Below, piece after piece: positions 26,201-34,665 of a stretch of 64,000 bases of DNA. How positions within the stretch are numbered: the first letter of the stretch is position 1; each line of letters starts with the position of its first letter. The stretch lies in contig NZ_JAHAMK010000003.1 of the NCBI RefSeq assembly GCF_018383585.1, forward strand, positions 116,258 to 180,257, given 5' to 3'. The notes under the pieces were generated by a model. It had not been told where the DNA came from and ran no database searches. It saw only the letters and a program-made list of their open reading frames with translations. Made by a program: the position numbers and the translations under genes. Source of the DNA: Microvirga sp. 3-52. GTDB lineage: Bacteria > Pseudomonadota > Alphaproteobacteria > Rhizobiales > Beijerinckiaceae.

Positions 26201-27108
26201 CGACACCGCTTTCCGGTGCATTTCCGGTACTTCCGACCCCCTTCCGCTCCAATGGAGCCATCGACGAGACCGACTTCAGGGCGATCATTCGGTTCGCACT
26301 CGAGAGCGCCGTCGACGGTGTCGTCTATCCCGGCGTTGCCAGCGAGGTGGATACCCTCAGCGAGGAGGAGCGACGACGTCAGGTTGATCTTCTGGCTCGC
26401 GAGATCGACAATCGCGTTCCCATCATCATCGGCGCGAGCGATCCCGATCCCGCTGTCGCCGCTCGTCACGTCGCCCATGGTGCCGAAATCGGCGCTGCCG
26501 CGGCAATGGTGATGGCGCCCGGGCATCTCGGCAACTCGGTTGAAGCCCAGATCGAGTATTTCCAGCAGGTGGCCGCCGATGCTGGTGTACCGATCATGCT
26601 GCAGAACCAACCGAAGCCCATCGGTGCCGGATTGACGCCGGAGGAGGTGGCGGCGGTCGCCTCCGCTGTCGACATGATCCGCTACGTCAAGGAGGAAACG
26701 CCGCCTTGCGGGCAGCACCTCACGCGCATCAGTAACGCAGCGAACGGCTCAGTGGATGCGATCTTTGGCGGCGCCGGGGGGCGCTATGTGATGGACGAGA
26801 TGGCCCGAGGTGCCGCCGGCACCATGCCGGCCTGCGAACTGGCCGACATTCACGCCATGATGATGAAGTCCTGGCGTGAGGGAGACATCGCGACCGCGCG
26901 GAAACTGTATTCCGCCTCTCTGCCTCTTCTGAATTTCCAGGCTATCTTCCGGATGCACATGACCAAGGAAGTCCTGCGTCGACGCGGCGTGATCCGGAAC
27001 ACGTTCGTCCGCGGCAAGGGGCCCAAGTTTGACGAGGGAGACCGTGCCGAACTGACGCTTCTCCTTCAGGAGGCCGTGCTTCCCTACAAGCACCACCGCC
27101 CGGTCTGA
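26197..27108 (+). CDS. DapA-family lyase with the active-site Tyr replaced
   Basis: Dihydrodipicolinate synthase family, 303 residues. The Schiff-base Lys is present (K165, RYVKEETPP), but the usual YNxP motif reads LQNQPKP (Q136 at the Tyr position) and the GTxGE loop reads GVASE. It is therefore not a standard DapA. In this operon it probably acts on a 2-keto-3-deoxy acid from the enolase-superfamily enzymes, as an aldolase or dehydratase; which of these cannot be told from sequence. ATG at 26197 overlaps the permease stop; the frame is open upstream but that is within the permease gene. Confidence 0.85.
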   Translation: MTTPLSGAFPVLPTPFRSNGAIDETDFRAIIRFALESAVDGVVYPGVASEVDTLSEEERRRQVDLLAREIDNRVPIIIGASDPDPAVAARHVAHGAEIGAAAAMVMAPGHLGNSVEAQIEYFQQVAADAGVPIMLQNQPKPIGAGLTPEEVAAVASAVDMIRYVKEETPPCGQHLTRISNAANGSVDAIFGGAGGRYVMDEMARGAAGTMPACELADIHAMMMKSWREGDIATARKLYSASLPLLNFQAIFRMHMTKEVLRRRGVIRNTFVRGKGPKFDEGDRAELTLLLQEAVLPYKHHRPV

Positions 27109-27114
27109 TCGATC

Positions 27115-28311
27115 ATGAGCAACTCGGTCGATTCTATCGTCAAGGTCGAAACCTTCATCATCTCGATTCCGCGCGAGGTGCCCTATCTCGGCCCGCTGAA
27201 AGAGGGAGAGCATATCAACGAGCGTGGTTATCTCGTGCGCAAGGGCAACCGCACGATCTATCCCTCCACGGACATGACCTTGCTCATCAAGGCGATCGGT
27301 GAGAGTGGGCGGGTTGGCTGGGGCGAGTGCTACGGCATCGTGGCACCCGAAGCGACGAAGGCCATCGTCGACGATGTCTTAGGCCCCGTGATCATCGGGC
27401 GCGATCCCGGAGACGCCGTCGTGATCCACGAGGATCTCTACGATCTGATGCGGGTGCGAGGGTTCTTCGGCGGGTATTACGTGGATGCTCTGGCGGGCGT
27501 CGACATTGCGCTCTGGGATCTGGCCGGCAAGAACCTCGGCGTTTCCGTCTCCACGCTGCTTGGCGGGCGGCGGCATTCCACGATCCCGGCCTATGTGTCG
27601 GGACTGCCGCGCGCCACATTGCAGGAGCGTTGCGATCTCGCCGTCGAATGGGTAGCAAAGGGCTATCGTGGCATCAAGTTTGCGGCCGTCGTGTCCGATG
27701 AGGGTATCGTGCAGGAGATGCTCGCCCTGCGTGAAGCGGTCGGACCCGATATCGACCTGATGGTCGACCTGCACTGGAAGTTCGAAGCGTCCGAAGCCGT
27801 GCGCCTCATTCGACGGCTCGAGGTTTCGAACCTCTACTTCGCCGAGGCCCCATGCCAGCCGGAAGACCTGGAAGGACAGGTTCGGGTCGCGCGGAGCATC
27901 GGCGTGCCCCTGGCGCTTGGGGAAGAGTGGCGAACCGTCTACGAATATCGCCCAAGGCTGGAAGCCCGCTGCATGGGTGTGATCCAGCCTGAGATTGGCC
28001 ACACCGGTATCACCGAGTTCATGCAGATCGGCCGGATGGCGCAGACCTTCCACATCAATACCATTCCGCACGCGTCCATCAGCGTCGGTATCTTCATGGC
28101 AGCCAGCCTAGTAACATCCTCGGCTCTTCAGCGTGTCCCCTATCACGAGTACCAGCACTCCGTTTTCGATCGCAATCTCGCTTTTACGGATGGCGATATG
28201 AGTTGCGCGCAGGGCCACTACACTGTGCCGACTGGTGTAGGCCTCGGGGCCAATCCCAGGGACGAGCTGTTCAACTTCGTTGTTGCAGAAGGGCGCAGTT
28301 CAAACCGATAA
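27115..28311 (+). CDS. Enolase-superfamily acid-sugar dehydratase-like enzyme
   Basis: Second mandelate racemase family enzyme of the cluster, 398 residues. Candidate catalytic residues are K188 (GIKFA), D218 and H220 (MVDLHWKF), E244 (EAP), E270 (GEEW) and H319 (PHAS). The Asp-x-His at the third barrel strand resembles galactonate/mannonate dehydratase types rather than the DxN of the enzyme at 18066-19217, so the two probably act on different stereochemistry. It ends the rightward operon, 6 bp after the lyase gene. Confidence 0.87.
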   Translation: MSNSVDSIVKVETFIISIPREVPYLGPLKEGEHINERGYLVRKGNRTIYPSTDMTLLIKAIGESGRVGWGECYGIVAPEATKAIVDDVLGPVIIGRDPGDAVVIHEDLYDLMRVRGFFGGYYVDALAGVDIALWDLAGKNLGVSVSTLLGGRRHSTIPAYVSGLPRATLQERCDLAVEWVAKGYRGIKFAAVVSDEGIVQEMLALREAVGPDIDLMVDLHWKFEASEAVRLIRRLEVSNLYFAEAPCQPEDLEGQVRVARSIGVPLALGEEWRTVYEYRPRLEARCMGVIQPEIGHTGITEFMQIGRMAQTFHINTIPHASISVGIFMAASLVTSSALQRVPYHEYQHSVFDRNLAFTDGDMSCAQGHYTVPTGVGLGANPRDELFNFVVAEGRSSNR

Positions 28312-28389
28312 CGAGGCTTCCCACGACAGGTCGTCGTCTGATCATTCCGCAGTCGATGTGGCGTGCATCATTGTAACAGGTTCAGAGCT

Positions 28390-29574
28390 CTAGCGGTCCA
28401 AGACCACTTTGAAGCGCACCAAATCCCTGTTCATGGTAGGGCGCTTTGACTGCCAGTTGAAGCGCGTCATATACAAATGGAATGTGTTTCCAGCAGACTG
28501 GAAGACAGGAGATTGGCTGTCGTGATCGATGATCGAGGGATAGTCGTAATAGATCCTTCTCTCGGTGGTCCCCCACGGCGGATCGAATGGGGCAAGCAGG
28601 GTTGCTGACGACCAGTTCCTCAAATCTGGCGAGGTCGCATAATAGACACCGCCAGTATCGTTCGCCCGTGTCGACCAGACGACCAGCCAAACGTTCTTGG
28701 CCTCCAGCCAAACCAGAGATCGTATCTTGCCGGTAATGTCACCGCTGCCGAGACGATCGCATTTTGCCTGAATAGGTTCTTGTCCGCTTGGCGGATAAGG
28801 ATCCGGCGGTAAAACGAAGCGGCCATCGCTCATCATCCGCCAGCCTGCCACGAGATCGGATCGGGGAGCACGGAACAGGCAGTTCCCACGTTTGCCCGGT
28901 TCTGCGGCATCCTCTGTCCAGGCGATGAAATAGGCATAGTCTCCATCGAGAACGGTATTCGAGAGCGTGAGAAAGCCTGCAGCGTTGATGCCTGTGTCGA
29001 ACGGCTTGTTCGACCCGGCAATAAGGCGCCGATTGCGGGGCAGCAACTTGAAAGCAAAATCCCGCTCGTTCGCCTCCAGTCCGACGATCGAAAGATACCA
29101 GCACTTCGGATTGTTGGGCCCTTTGGCGCAAAGCTCATCGTGACGGAGCCCGGAGAACTCCTGGCTCGCCAGTCCAAGAACCCGATCGTCACCAAGAGGG
29201 ATGAGGCTCTGAACCCAGAAGCGGTCGTCATAGGCCGAGGGATCGGCAGATTCCTCGCCTTGGGAAACGATCGAGCAATCGGGACGAAGCTCGGCAAAGT
29301 TGGGCCCTTCGAGGACCCTATTCCGGAAGTGAGCCGCAATTAGAGCCACAGAACCGTCACGCCGGCGATAGGCTCTGGCAGGTGAGTCGGGAATTGAGCG
29401 CCAGTCGCATCGCTGCCGCTCATAGCTGTAGACCTCTTCAGCCTCGGGAGAGATCGAAAAGTGAAGGGGAGCTCCCGAGGTCGCTGCCACGCTCATCATA
29501 AGCACCAGAACCACCAGCCCTGCGAAGGCGTTCCAGCGCGCGGCCGCATTCTTGAGATCCTTGAAGTCGGCCAT
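28390..29574 (-). CDS. Anchored beta-propeller-like protein of unknown function
   Basis: 394 residues. An N-terminal hydrophobic segment (about 15-34) looks like a signal anchor. The remainder is rich in beta strands, with repeated segments such as GGVYYATSPDLRNWSSATLL and YYDYPSIIDH that resemble five-bladed propeller glycosidases (GH43/GH32-like). I cannot name a family or identify a catalytic pair. ATG at 29574 has a GGAGGTG site. It is the last gene of the leftward glycan cluster and could modify or bind the polymer (inference). Confidence 0.75.
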   Translation of the reverse strand: MADFKDLKNAAARWNAFAGLVVLVLMMSVAATSGAPLHFSISPEAEEVYSYERQRCDWRSIPDSPARAYRRRDGSVALIAAHFRNRVLEGPNFAELRPDCSIVSQGEESADPSAYDDRFWVQSLIPLGDDRVLGLASQEFSGLRHDELCAKGPNNPKCWYLSIVGLEANERDFAFKLLPRNRRLIAGSNKPFDTGINAAGFLTLSNTVLDGDYAYFIAWTEDAAEPGKRGNCLFRAPRSDLVAGWRMMSDGRFVLPPDPYPPSGQEPIQAKCDRLGSGDITGKIRSLVWLEAKNVWLVVWSTRANDTGGVYYATSPDLRNWSSATLLAPFDPPWGTTERRIYYDYPSIIDHDSQSPVFQSAGNTFHLYMTRFNWQSKRPTMNRDLVRFKVVLDR

Positions 29575-29675
29575 GATGAGGCACCTCCTATTGCGCGGTC
29601 CGGTGGCCGTGAAAGACATTTCTCAAGAGGTCGACGACCGGGACGGGATCTACCGAAACTTGATGCTTCATCTCC

Positions 29676-30902
29676 TCACTTGCCGGCGGCGATTCGATGT
29701 AAGAAGGACGCCGGTTCGAGCCTGTTTGCCGTAAGAAAGTCGAGATATCGCGACGCTGCTGCGCTTCGATGATCGTCATAGGCGTCCGGATCGAAATTGA
29801 TCATCCTCTTCAAGCTGAAGCGGGTGAGTGGTGCAGCCAAGTCGGATGCGGCAACGTATGGAACGCCCGTATTCTCGCAGAGCTCCCGAGTTCGGGAATC
29901 GATCGTGACCGTCAAGCCCATCCGCTCGGCCTGAAGAGCCAAGGCGACACCATGGTAACGGGATCCGATGGTGAGGTCATGCCGGCGCAATGTGTCCATC
30001 CAGGCCGGAACGTCATAGAAGGAGCGGACATAGTTCCGGCACCACGCCTTGAACTCCTCGAAGGAATAATGAGGAACGGTGTGGTTATGGATCTCCTTGA
30101 GAGCATGAGGATCGATGCCATCGAAAATACCTCGAGATACCCTGATCATCTCGCCCATCGACTGGACCACATACTGACCCGGATACATGGGGTCCATCAT
30201 CAGGCCGATCAGTTGATGCTCGATCTCGCGGGTCTTCACCCATGCCTGATGACCTGCCGCGACTGAGACGGAGCGCGGTAAGGGGAGTTGCGACCACTGT
30301 TTGTGGATTTTCTTGCCTAGACCAGGCTCCTGGTTCGTAAAGTACGAAGGGCAGCCTCCGGCAACGGAGCCGTGGATGCCGAGCTTATCGAGCTGTGAAC
30401 TTGTGAACGCGCCGCGGGTGTAGATGTTAGAGGTCGATGAGGACAGGCTGGATCGCGCAATGACCTGGGCCCACCGGTAAGTCCCATCCGTGAGTTGAAC
30501 GTCTTGATCGTAGCTGTCGGCCTGGGCTCCGAGCCCAATGGCAATGATCGGCAATCCGGATCTCTCCAAATTGTCCGCCATGTTACCGTAATCCGTGTGG
30601 CGTCCCAATTGGTTGGCACATGGAATTACGATGATATCGGCGTTATCTCTCAGAGTTTCCGCCGACGCGCTCCAACCGAAGAATTTGACTGGATTGGAAA
30701 TGTGACTGGCAATGGCATGAACGAAGGCCAGATTCCCATTATTGTGACCGATGCCATTGTAAAGATCTTCAAACGGGGAGTTCGAATAGAGACCCAGAGA
30801 TGGATACTTCCATAGGATTGCAACCCGCAGAGGTTTAGAAGGCACCGCCATCTTGAGAGCGGGCTGATCAAGCATCTTATCTTTAGTGATTTCGTCTAGC
30901 AT
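29676..30902 (-). CDS. Polysaccharide pyruvyl transferase family protein
   Basis: 408 residues of the WcaK/CsaB-like pyruvyl transferase fold. Family-like features include ILWKYPSLGLYSNSPFEDLYNGIGHNNGN near the start, IAIGLGAQ in the middle and the C-terminal GSRYHGVALALQAERMGL region that corresponds to the usual RLHG motif. It would add a ketal pyruvate from phosphoenolpyruvate to a sugar; the acceptor may be galactose given GalE next door (inference). It is separated from galE by a 151-bp gap. Confidence 0.8.
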   Translation of the reverse strand: MLDEITKDKMLDQPALKMAVPSKPLRVAILWKYPSLGLYSNSPFEDLYNGIGHNNGNLAFVHAIASHISNPVKFFGWSASAETLRDNADIIVIPCANQLGRHTDYGNMADNLERSGLPIIAIGLGAQADSYDQDVQLTDGTYRWAQVIARSSLSSSTSNIYTRGAFTSSQLDKLGIHGSVAGGCPSYFTNQEPGLGKKIHKQWSQLPLPRSVSVAAGHQAWVKTREIEHQLIGLMMDPMYPGQYVVQSMGEMIRVSRGIFDGIDPHALKEIHNHTVPHYSFEEFKAWCRNYVRSFYDVPAWMDTLRRHDLTIGSRYHGVALALQAERMGLTVTIDSRTRELCENTGVPYVAASDLAAPLTRFSLKRMINFDPDAYDDHRSAAASRYLDFLTANRLEPASFLHRIAAGK

Positions 30903-31053
30903 ATGAATTCCATCCTGAAATCGAATATCTGTCGGGTCGCCCGCCCATCTGCAGGCTGGTTTCGGAGATAGTAAGTGCCGGGGCCAAAAAGAAATTATAC
31001 GCCTACGGGGGTGGTCTTGTACGAGTGCGCAATACTCAGTGTTGTGATCCCCA

Positions 31054-32049
31054 CTAGGCCGCTTCCGCTCCGCGAAGCTTCAGGCCGTTCTCCCATGCCA
31101 ATGCGTGGCGGATGATCGCTTCCAGGTCGTCGAACTTCGGAGACCATTTCAAGACCTCATGAATCTGAGCCACGCTTGCAATCAGCGTCGCGGGATCTCC
31201 GGGGCGCCGCGCAGAAAGGTCCACGGCAAAGTCGACACCAGATACCCGCTTAACGGCCTCGACGACTTCAAGAACGGAGTATCCACGGCCATAACCGCAG
31301 TTGAGAACAATGCTGTCCGCGCCTGCGTCGAGATAATCGAGAGCGAGCGTATGGGCATGAGCCAAGTCGGAGACATGGATGTAGTCGCGCAGGCATGTGC
31401 CGTCGGGAGTCGGGTAATCGGTTCCGAATATGTCGAGATGAGACCTCTCGCCCAGAGCTGCTTGGGTCGCCACCTTGATGAGATGCGTCGCCTGCCGCGT
31501 ACTTTGCCCGCTCCGACCTTGAGGGTCGGCACCGGCAACGTTGAAATACCGAAGGGCTACAAAGCGCAGGGGATGCGCACGTGCCACATCGCGCAGCATC
31601 ATCTCCGTCATAAGCTTCGAGGTACCATAAGGTGAGACCGGATTGAGGCTTGTCGTTTCGGAGATCGGGCTCTGTTTGGCGTCGCCGTAGACCGCGGCCG
31701 TCGAAGAAAAGAGAAACTGTTCGACACCGTTCCGTACCGCCGCACTGATGAGAGATCGCGATCTGACGGTGTTGTTGAGATAGTAGCCCAATGGATCCGC
31801 GACGGATTCCGGAACTACGATCGAACCGGCAAAGTGTGCAATAGCCCTGATGTCATGCCCTTGTATGATATCTGTGACGAGAGCCTCGTCGCCCACATCC
31901 CCTTCAATGAAGGTTGCCGAAGGGTGGACCATCCACTCAAAGCCGGTGCTGAGGTCATCCAGGAGGACGATATCCTTTCCGGCGTCGACCAGCGCCAGAA
32001 CCATGTGGCTTCCGATATAGCCAGCACCACCCGTTACCAACACAGTCAT
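31054..32049 (-). CDS. galE: UDP-glucose 4-epimerase
   Basis: Extended SDR, 331 residues, that interconverts UDP-glucose and UDP-galactose with bound NAD. Visible are VTGGAGYIGSHM (GxxGxxG), LLDDLST, the catalytic Ser-Tyr-Lys region (FSSTAAVYG, SPYGTSKLMTE) and the substrate region ALRYFNVAGADP. ATG at 32049 (MTVLVTGG) gives the normal length. Its place within the glycan cluster suggests it supplies UDP-galactose for the polymer. Confidence 0.95.
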   Translation of the reverse strand: MTVLVTGGAGYIGSHMVLALVDAGKDIVLLDDLSTGFEWMVHPSATFIEGDVGDEALVTDIIQGHDIRAIAHFAGSIVVPESVADPLGYYLNNTVRSRSLISAAVRNGVEQFLFSSTAAVYGDAKQSPISETTSLNPVSPYGTSKLMTEMMLRDVARAHPLRFVALRYFNVAGADPQGRSGQSTRQATHLIKVATQAALGERSHLDIFGTDYPTPDGTCLRDYIHVSDLAHAHTLALDYLDAGADSIVLNCGYGRGYSVLEVVEAVKRVSGVDFAVDLSARRPGDPATLIASVAQIHEVLKWSPKFDDLEAIIRHALAWENGLKLRGAEAA

Positions 32050-32128
32050 GACTGACCTCTTGTTCTCGGCTACGACTTCGGGAAAGCGGAAGGGATGCCG
32101 CAGATCGGCGGTCATCCCTGAGAGACAA

Positions 32129-33316
32129 CTAAGCTGCTTCCAGTTGTCGGAACTCCGGCTGCCTCATTACGGGGAGCATCTTCGTGTCTGCCCCGTTCTC
32201 AACGAGAAACTGGTGCATCTCGCGGTAAGTGTGGTGGTATGCTCGATTGAACCTGTCGAAGAGTGACTGGTCCCAATACTCATCGAGATTGAACTCTTTG
32301 CCTGAGAACACATCGAAGCTTGGAATCTGGTAAGTTTCGGCGAATTCGACGGTCCGGCTGTCATAGGTGAAGTAGATTGACGGAATACCATTGGCCAGAG
32401 CCATCAGGTTGCCGTGAAGACGATATCCGAGGACGAGATCTTTCTGCTGAACAAGAGCCTCATAATCGGCGACTACGTCAGAGTAGAACAATCTTTCTCT
32501 GTGCAGCTTCTCCATGGTATCGTCGAGATACCACTCGTTGACTTGCTTGTCGGCCCGTAGGGCTGCGAATGCCTCCTCCCGTTGCTCCGCCGTGCCGAGG
32601 ACTATTTTCTTTTCCTCAATCTCACCTTGTGCCATCAACACCACATCGAATCGCGTCGCCAAGCTCTTCACGAGATCTCGGTGGAACGTCAGGTACTGCT
32701 TGATGTCGCGAGCATAGGTGGATGATACCTCACGGCGAACAGTAATGCCTGCGGTCCGGATGCTCTCGAGAGGCGGCAGCTGAATGTTGAGGTCCGGATT
32801 GTTCCGGCGGAATGCAGTTGGACAACCCACGATGCGGATGTTCTTGATTCCGAGATCCCAGAGGACCTGCGCCGAATAGGCTCCCCGCACGCCAATGGAT
32901 GTGGTGGAATCAGCCATCATGCGAAGGACCGTCTTGGTCTCTTCCGAGAGTTCGATCTTGCCCTTGACCGGCGCCTGAGCCCCAATGCCCCAGGCGACAA
33001 CCGGGATCTTGAGCTTCTTCAAAACGTCAATCGCTTGGTTCCACACCATGTCCTTGTGTACATAGTTTGACCCCCGAAGAAACACGTAATCATACTCGGC
33101 GTTGATGCGATCGATCTGAGTGAGATCAGGATTGGCGATCTCCAATGCGTCGAGCTTGTCGTAATTCAGAAGCTTCAGCGAAGAGTCGAAGACGAACGCG
33201 TCGCCAATGTTGTGATAATGATTGATGCTGCGCTGGATCTCCTTATGCCTATACCAACGGACATTGTCGTGGTTGTAGACTTCGCCAGAAGGGCTGATGA
33301 CGAGGATACGTTTCAC
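32129..33316 (-). CDS. Polysaccharide pyruvyl transferase family protein
   Basis: 395 residues, pyruvyl transferase fold with VVAWGIGAQAP, SIGVRGAYSAQVLWDLGI, IVGCPTAF and the LGYRLHGNLMALANGIPSIYF motif near the C terminus. GTG at 33316 was chosen because a GGAG lies 8 bp upstream; the frame is open to 33442 but that would overlap the upstream glycosyltransferase gene. This is the second pyruvyl-transferase-like protein of the cluster, so the glycan may carry two ketals or use different acceptors. Confidence 0.85.
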   Translation of the reverse strand: MKRILVISPSGEVYNHDNVRWYRHKEIQRSINHYHNIGDAFVFDSSLKLLNYDKLDALEIANPDLTQIDRINAEYDYVFLRGSNYVHKDMVWNQAIDVLKKLKIPVVAWGIGAQAPVKGKIELSEETKTVLRMMADSTTSIGVRGAYSAQVLWDLGIKNIRIVGCPTAFRRNNPDLNIQLPPLESIRTAGITVRREVSSTYARDIKQYLTFHRDLVKSLATRFDVVLMAQGEIEEKKIVLGTAEQREEAFAALRADKQVNEWYLDDTMEKLHRERLFYSDVVADYEALVQQKDLVLGYRLHGNLMALANGIPSIYFTYDSRTVEFAETYQIPSFDVFSGKEFNLDEYWDQSLFDRFNRAYHHTYREMHQFLVENGADTKMLPVMRQPEFRQLEAA

Positions 33317-33350
33317 TGAATTGTCTCCGAGTTTGTTTGCGCCAAGACCA

Positions 33351-34658
33351 TTAGGCCGTGAGGGCGACAGCCGAGGAGGCCGTCGCCCTTTTCGTGGCAA
33401 GTTCCTGATAAAGGTCCAGATGCTGCCGTGCGCAATCTTCATAGTTGATTGGCGGTTGGATGCCCGCGCGCAGATTTTCCCAAAGTTTCGGCGCGGTTAG
33501 CGCTTGAGTCATGCAGTCAACGAGATCCTGAGATGAGCCGACCCGGAAGTGCAATCCGTTGACGCCGTCGGTTATCTTTTCTGCCATCCCGCCGATATTG
33601 CTGCAGATCATAGGGCGACCATGAAAGAAGGCTTCCTGGATCACGATCGGTGAGTTCTCCCACCAGATGGAGGGAATGATCGTCCAGTCGATCGAGCGCA
33701 TCAGGCGCGGCATCTCGCTGTTCTGATAGGCGCCGTAGAAGCGGACCCGCGACCCTGCACGTTCCACCAGCTTCCTGATTTTCTCCTGGAACGGTTCAGG
33801 TTGCCGTTCTAGATTGCCTCCGAAGATCATCAGCTGGGCGTCATCGCCCCAGACCGCGTCCGGAATGCAGGTAACCGCGTCGAGAAGAATATCGACGCCC
33901 TTGAATTGCGTGATCTGACCGAAATAGCCGAACCGGGACCGCCGTCCTCCTTCTTGGGGAAGGCTCCTTGGAGGTGCTGGCTCGGCAATGTCGAGACCAT
34001 TTTCGATGACGATGAAGCGTGAGCGATCCAGACCCCAATCGACGTAACGGTCGACAAGGAACTGACTGGGTGACACGAAAAAATCGGCAACATCCAGCAG
34101 TCCGCGTATGAAATGTTCACGACGCAGGAAACGTGCCGGAGAAATCTCGGGAAAGCAGGCATTGCAGTCTGACGGCGATGCCCTGTGGCATAGTTTGGTG
34201 CCGCCCGTCTTCACCATTTGCCCATGATGGCTGCATATCGAGAGGAACTCATGGAAGGTGATCACTATCACGCAATCCGGGAGAGCCCGGCGAACAGCAT
34301 AGATCATCTCGAGACCAAGGCCGATAAAGTGATGAAAGTGAACGACCTCGGGCCTCAGGTCTCTCAGGACGCGGAGGAAATCGCGCTCGATTTCCTCCGT
34401 GTTGCGGTTGGAAAGGAGAAAGTGGTCGTACTCGTCAGCGTGGTAGAGGAATTCACCCTCTGTCTGTCGAAGGCTCATGAGAGCCGTTCCACTATGCCGG
34501 GCGACCGGGTGGCCTACGCGGGCGAAGAAGCGGGATTCGATATCACCTATGCGGTTAAGGCCCTTGTGGAGGTTATAGGCAGCAATCTCAGCTCCTCCGA
34601 GAGAGAAGCTCGGATGCCCGTGGGAGACGATGAGAACGCGGGGAGAATGCTTGGACAT
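33351..34658 (-). CDS. Glycosyltransferase family 4-type protein
   Basis: Retaining GT-B glycosyltransferase, 435 residues. N-terminal VLIVSHGHPSFSLGGAEIAAYNL and C-terminal donor segment SIWWENSPIVIQEAFFHGRPMICSNIGGMAEKI with the Glu of the EX7E type motif are typical. A Cys pair (CNACF) near residue 155 is shared with the paralogue at 37676-38962. Cytoplasmic; donor sugar unknown. It starts 7 bp after the upstream gene in the same operon. Confidence 0.9.
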   Translation of the reverse strand: MSKHSPRVLIVSHGHPSFSLGGAEIAAYNLHKGLNRIGDIESRFFARVGHPVARHSGTALMSLRQTEGEFLYHADEYDHFLLSNRNTEEIERDFLRVLRDLRPEVVHFHHFIGLGLEMIYAVRRALPDCVIVITFHEFLSICSHHGQMVKTGGTKLCHRASPSDCNACFPEISPARFLRREHFIRGLLDVADFFVSPSQFLVDRYVDWGLDRSRFIVIENGLDIAEPAPPRSLPQEGGRRSRFGYFGQITQFKGVDILLDAVTCIPDAVWGDDAQLMIFGGNLERQPEPFQEKIRKLVERAGSRVRFYGAYQNSEMPRLMRSIDWTIIPSIWWENSPIVIQEAFFHGRPMICSNIGGMAEKITDGVNGLHFRVGSSQDLVDCMTQALTAPKLWENLRAGIQPPINYEDCARQHLDLYQELATKRATASSAVALTA

Positions 34659-34665
34659 TATTCTA

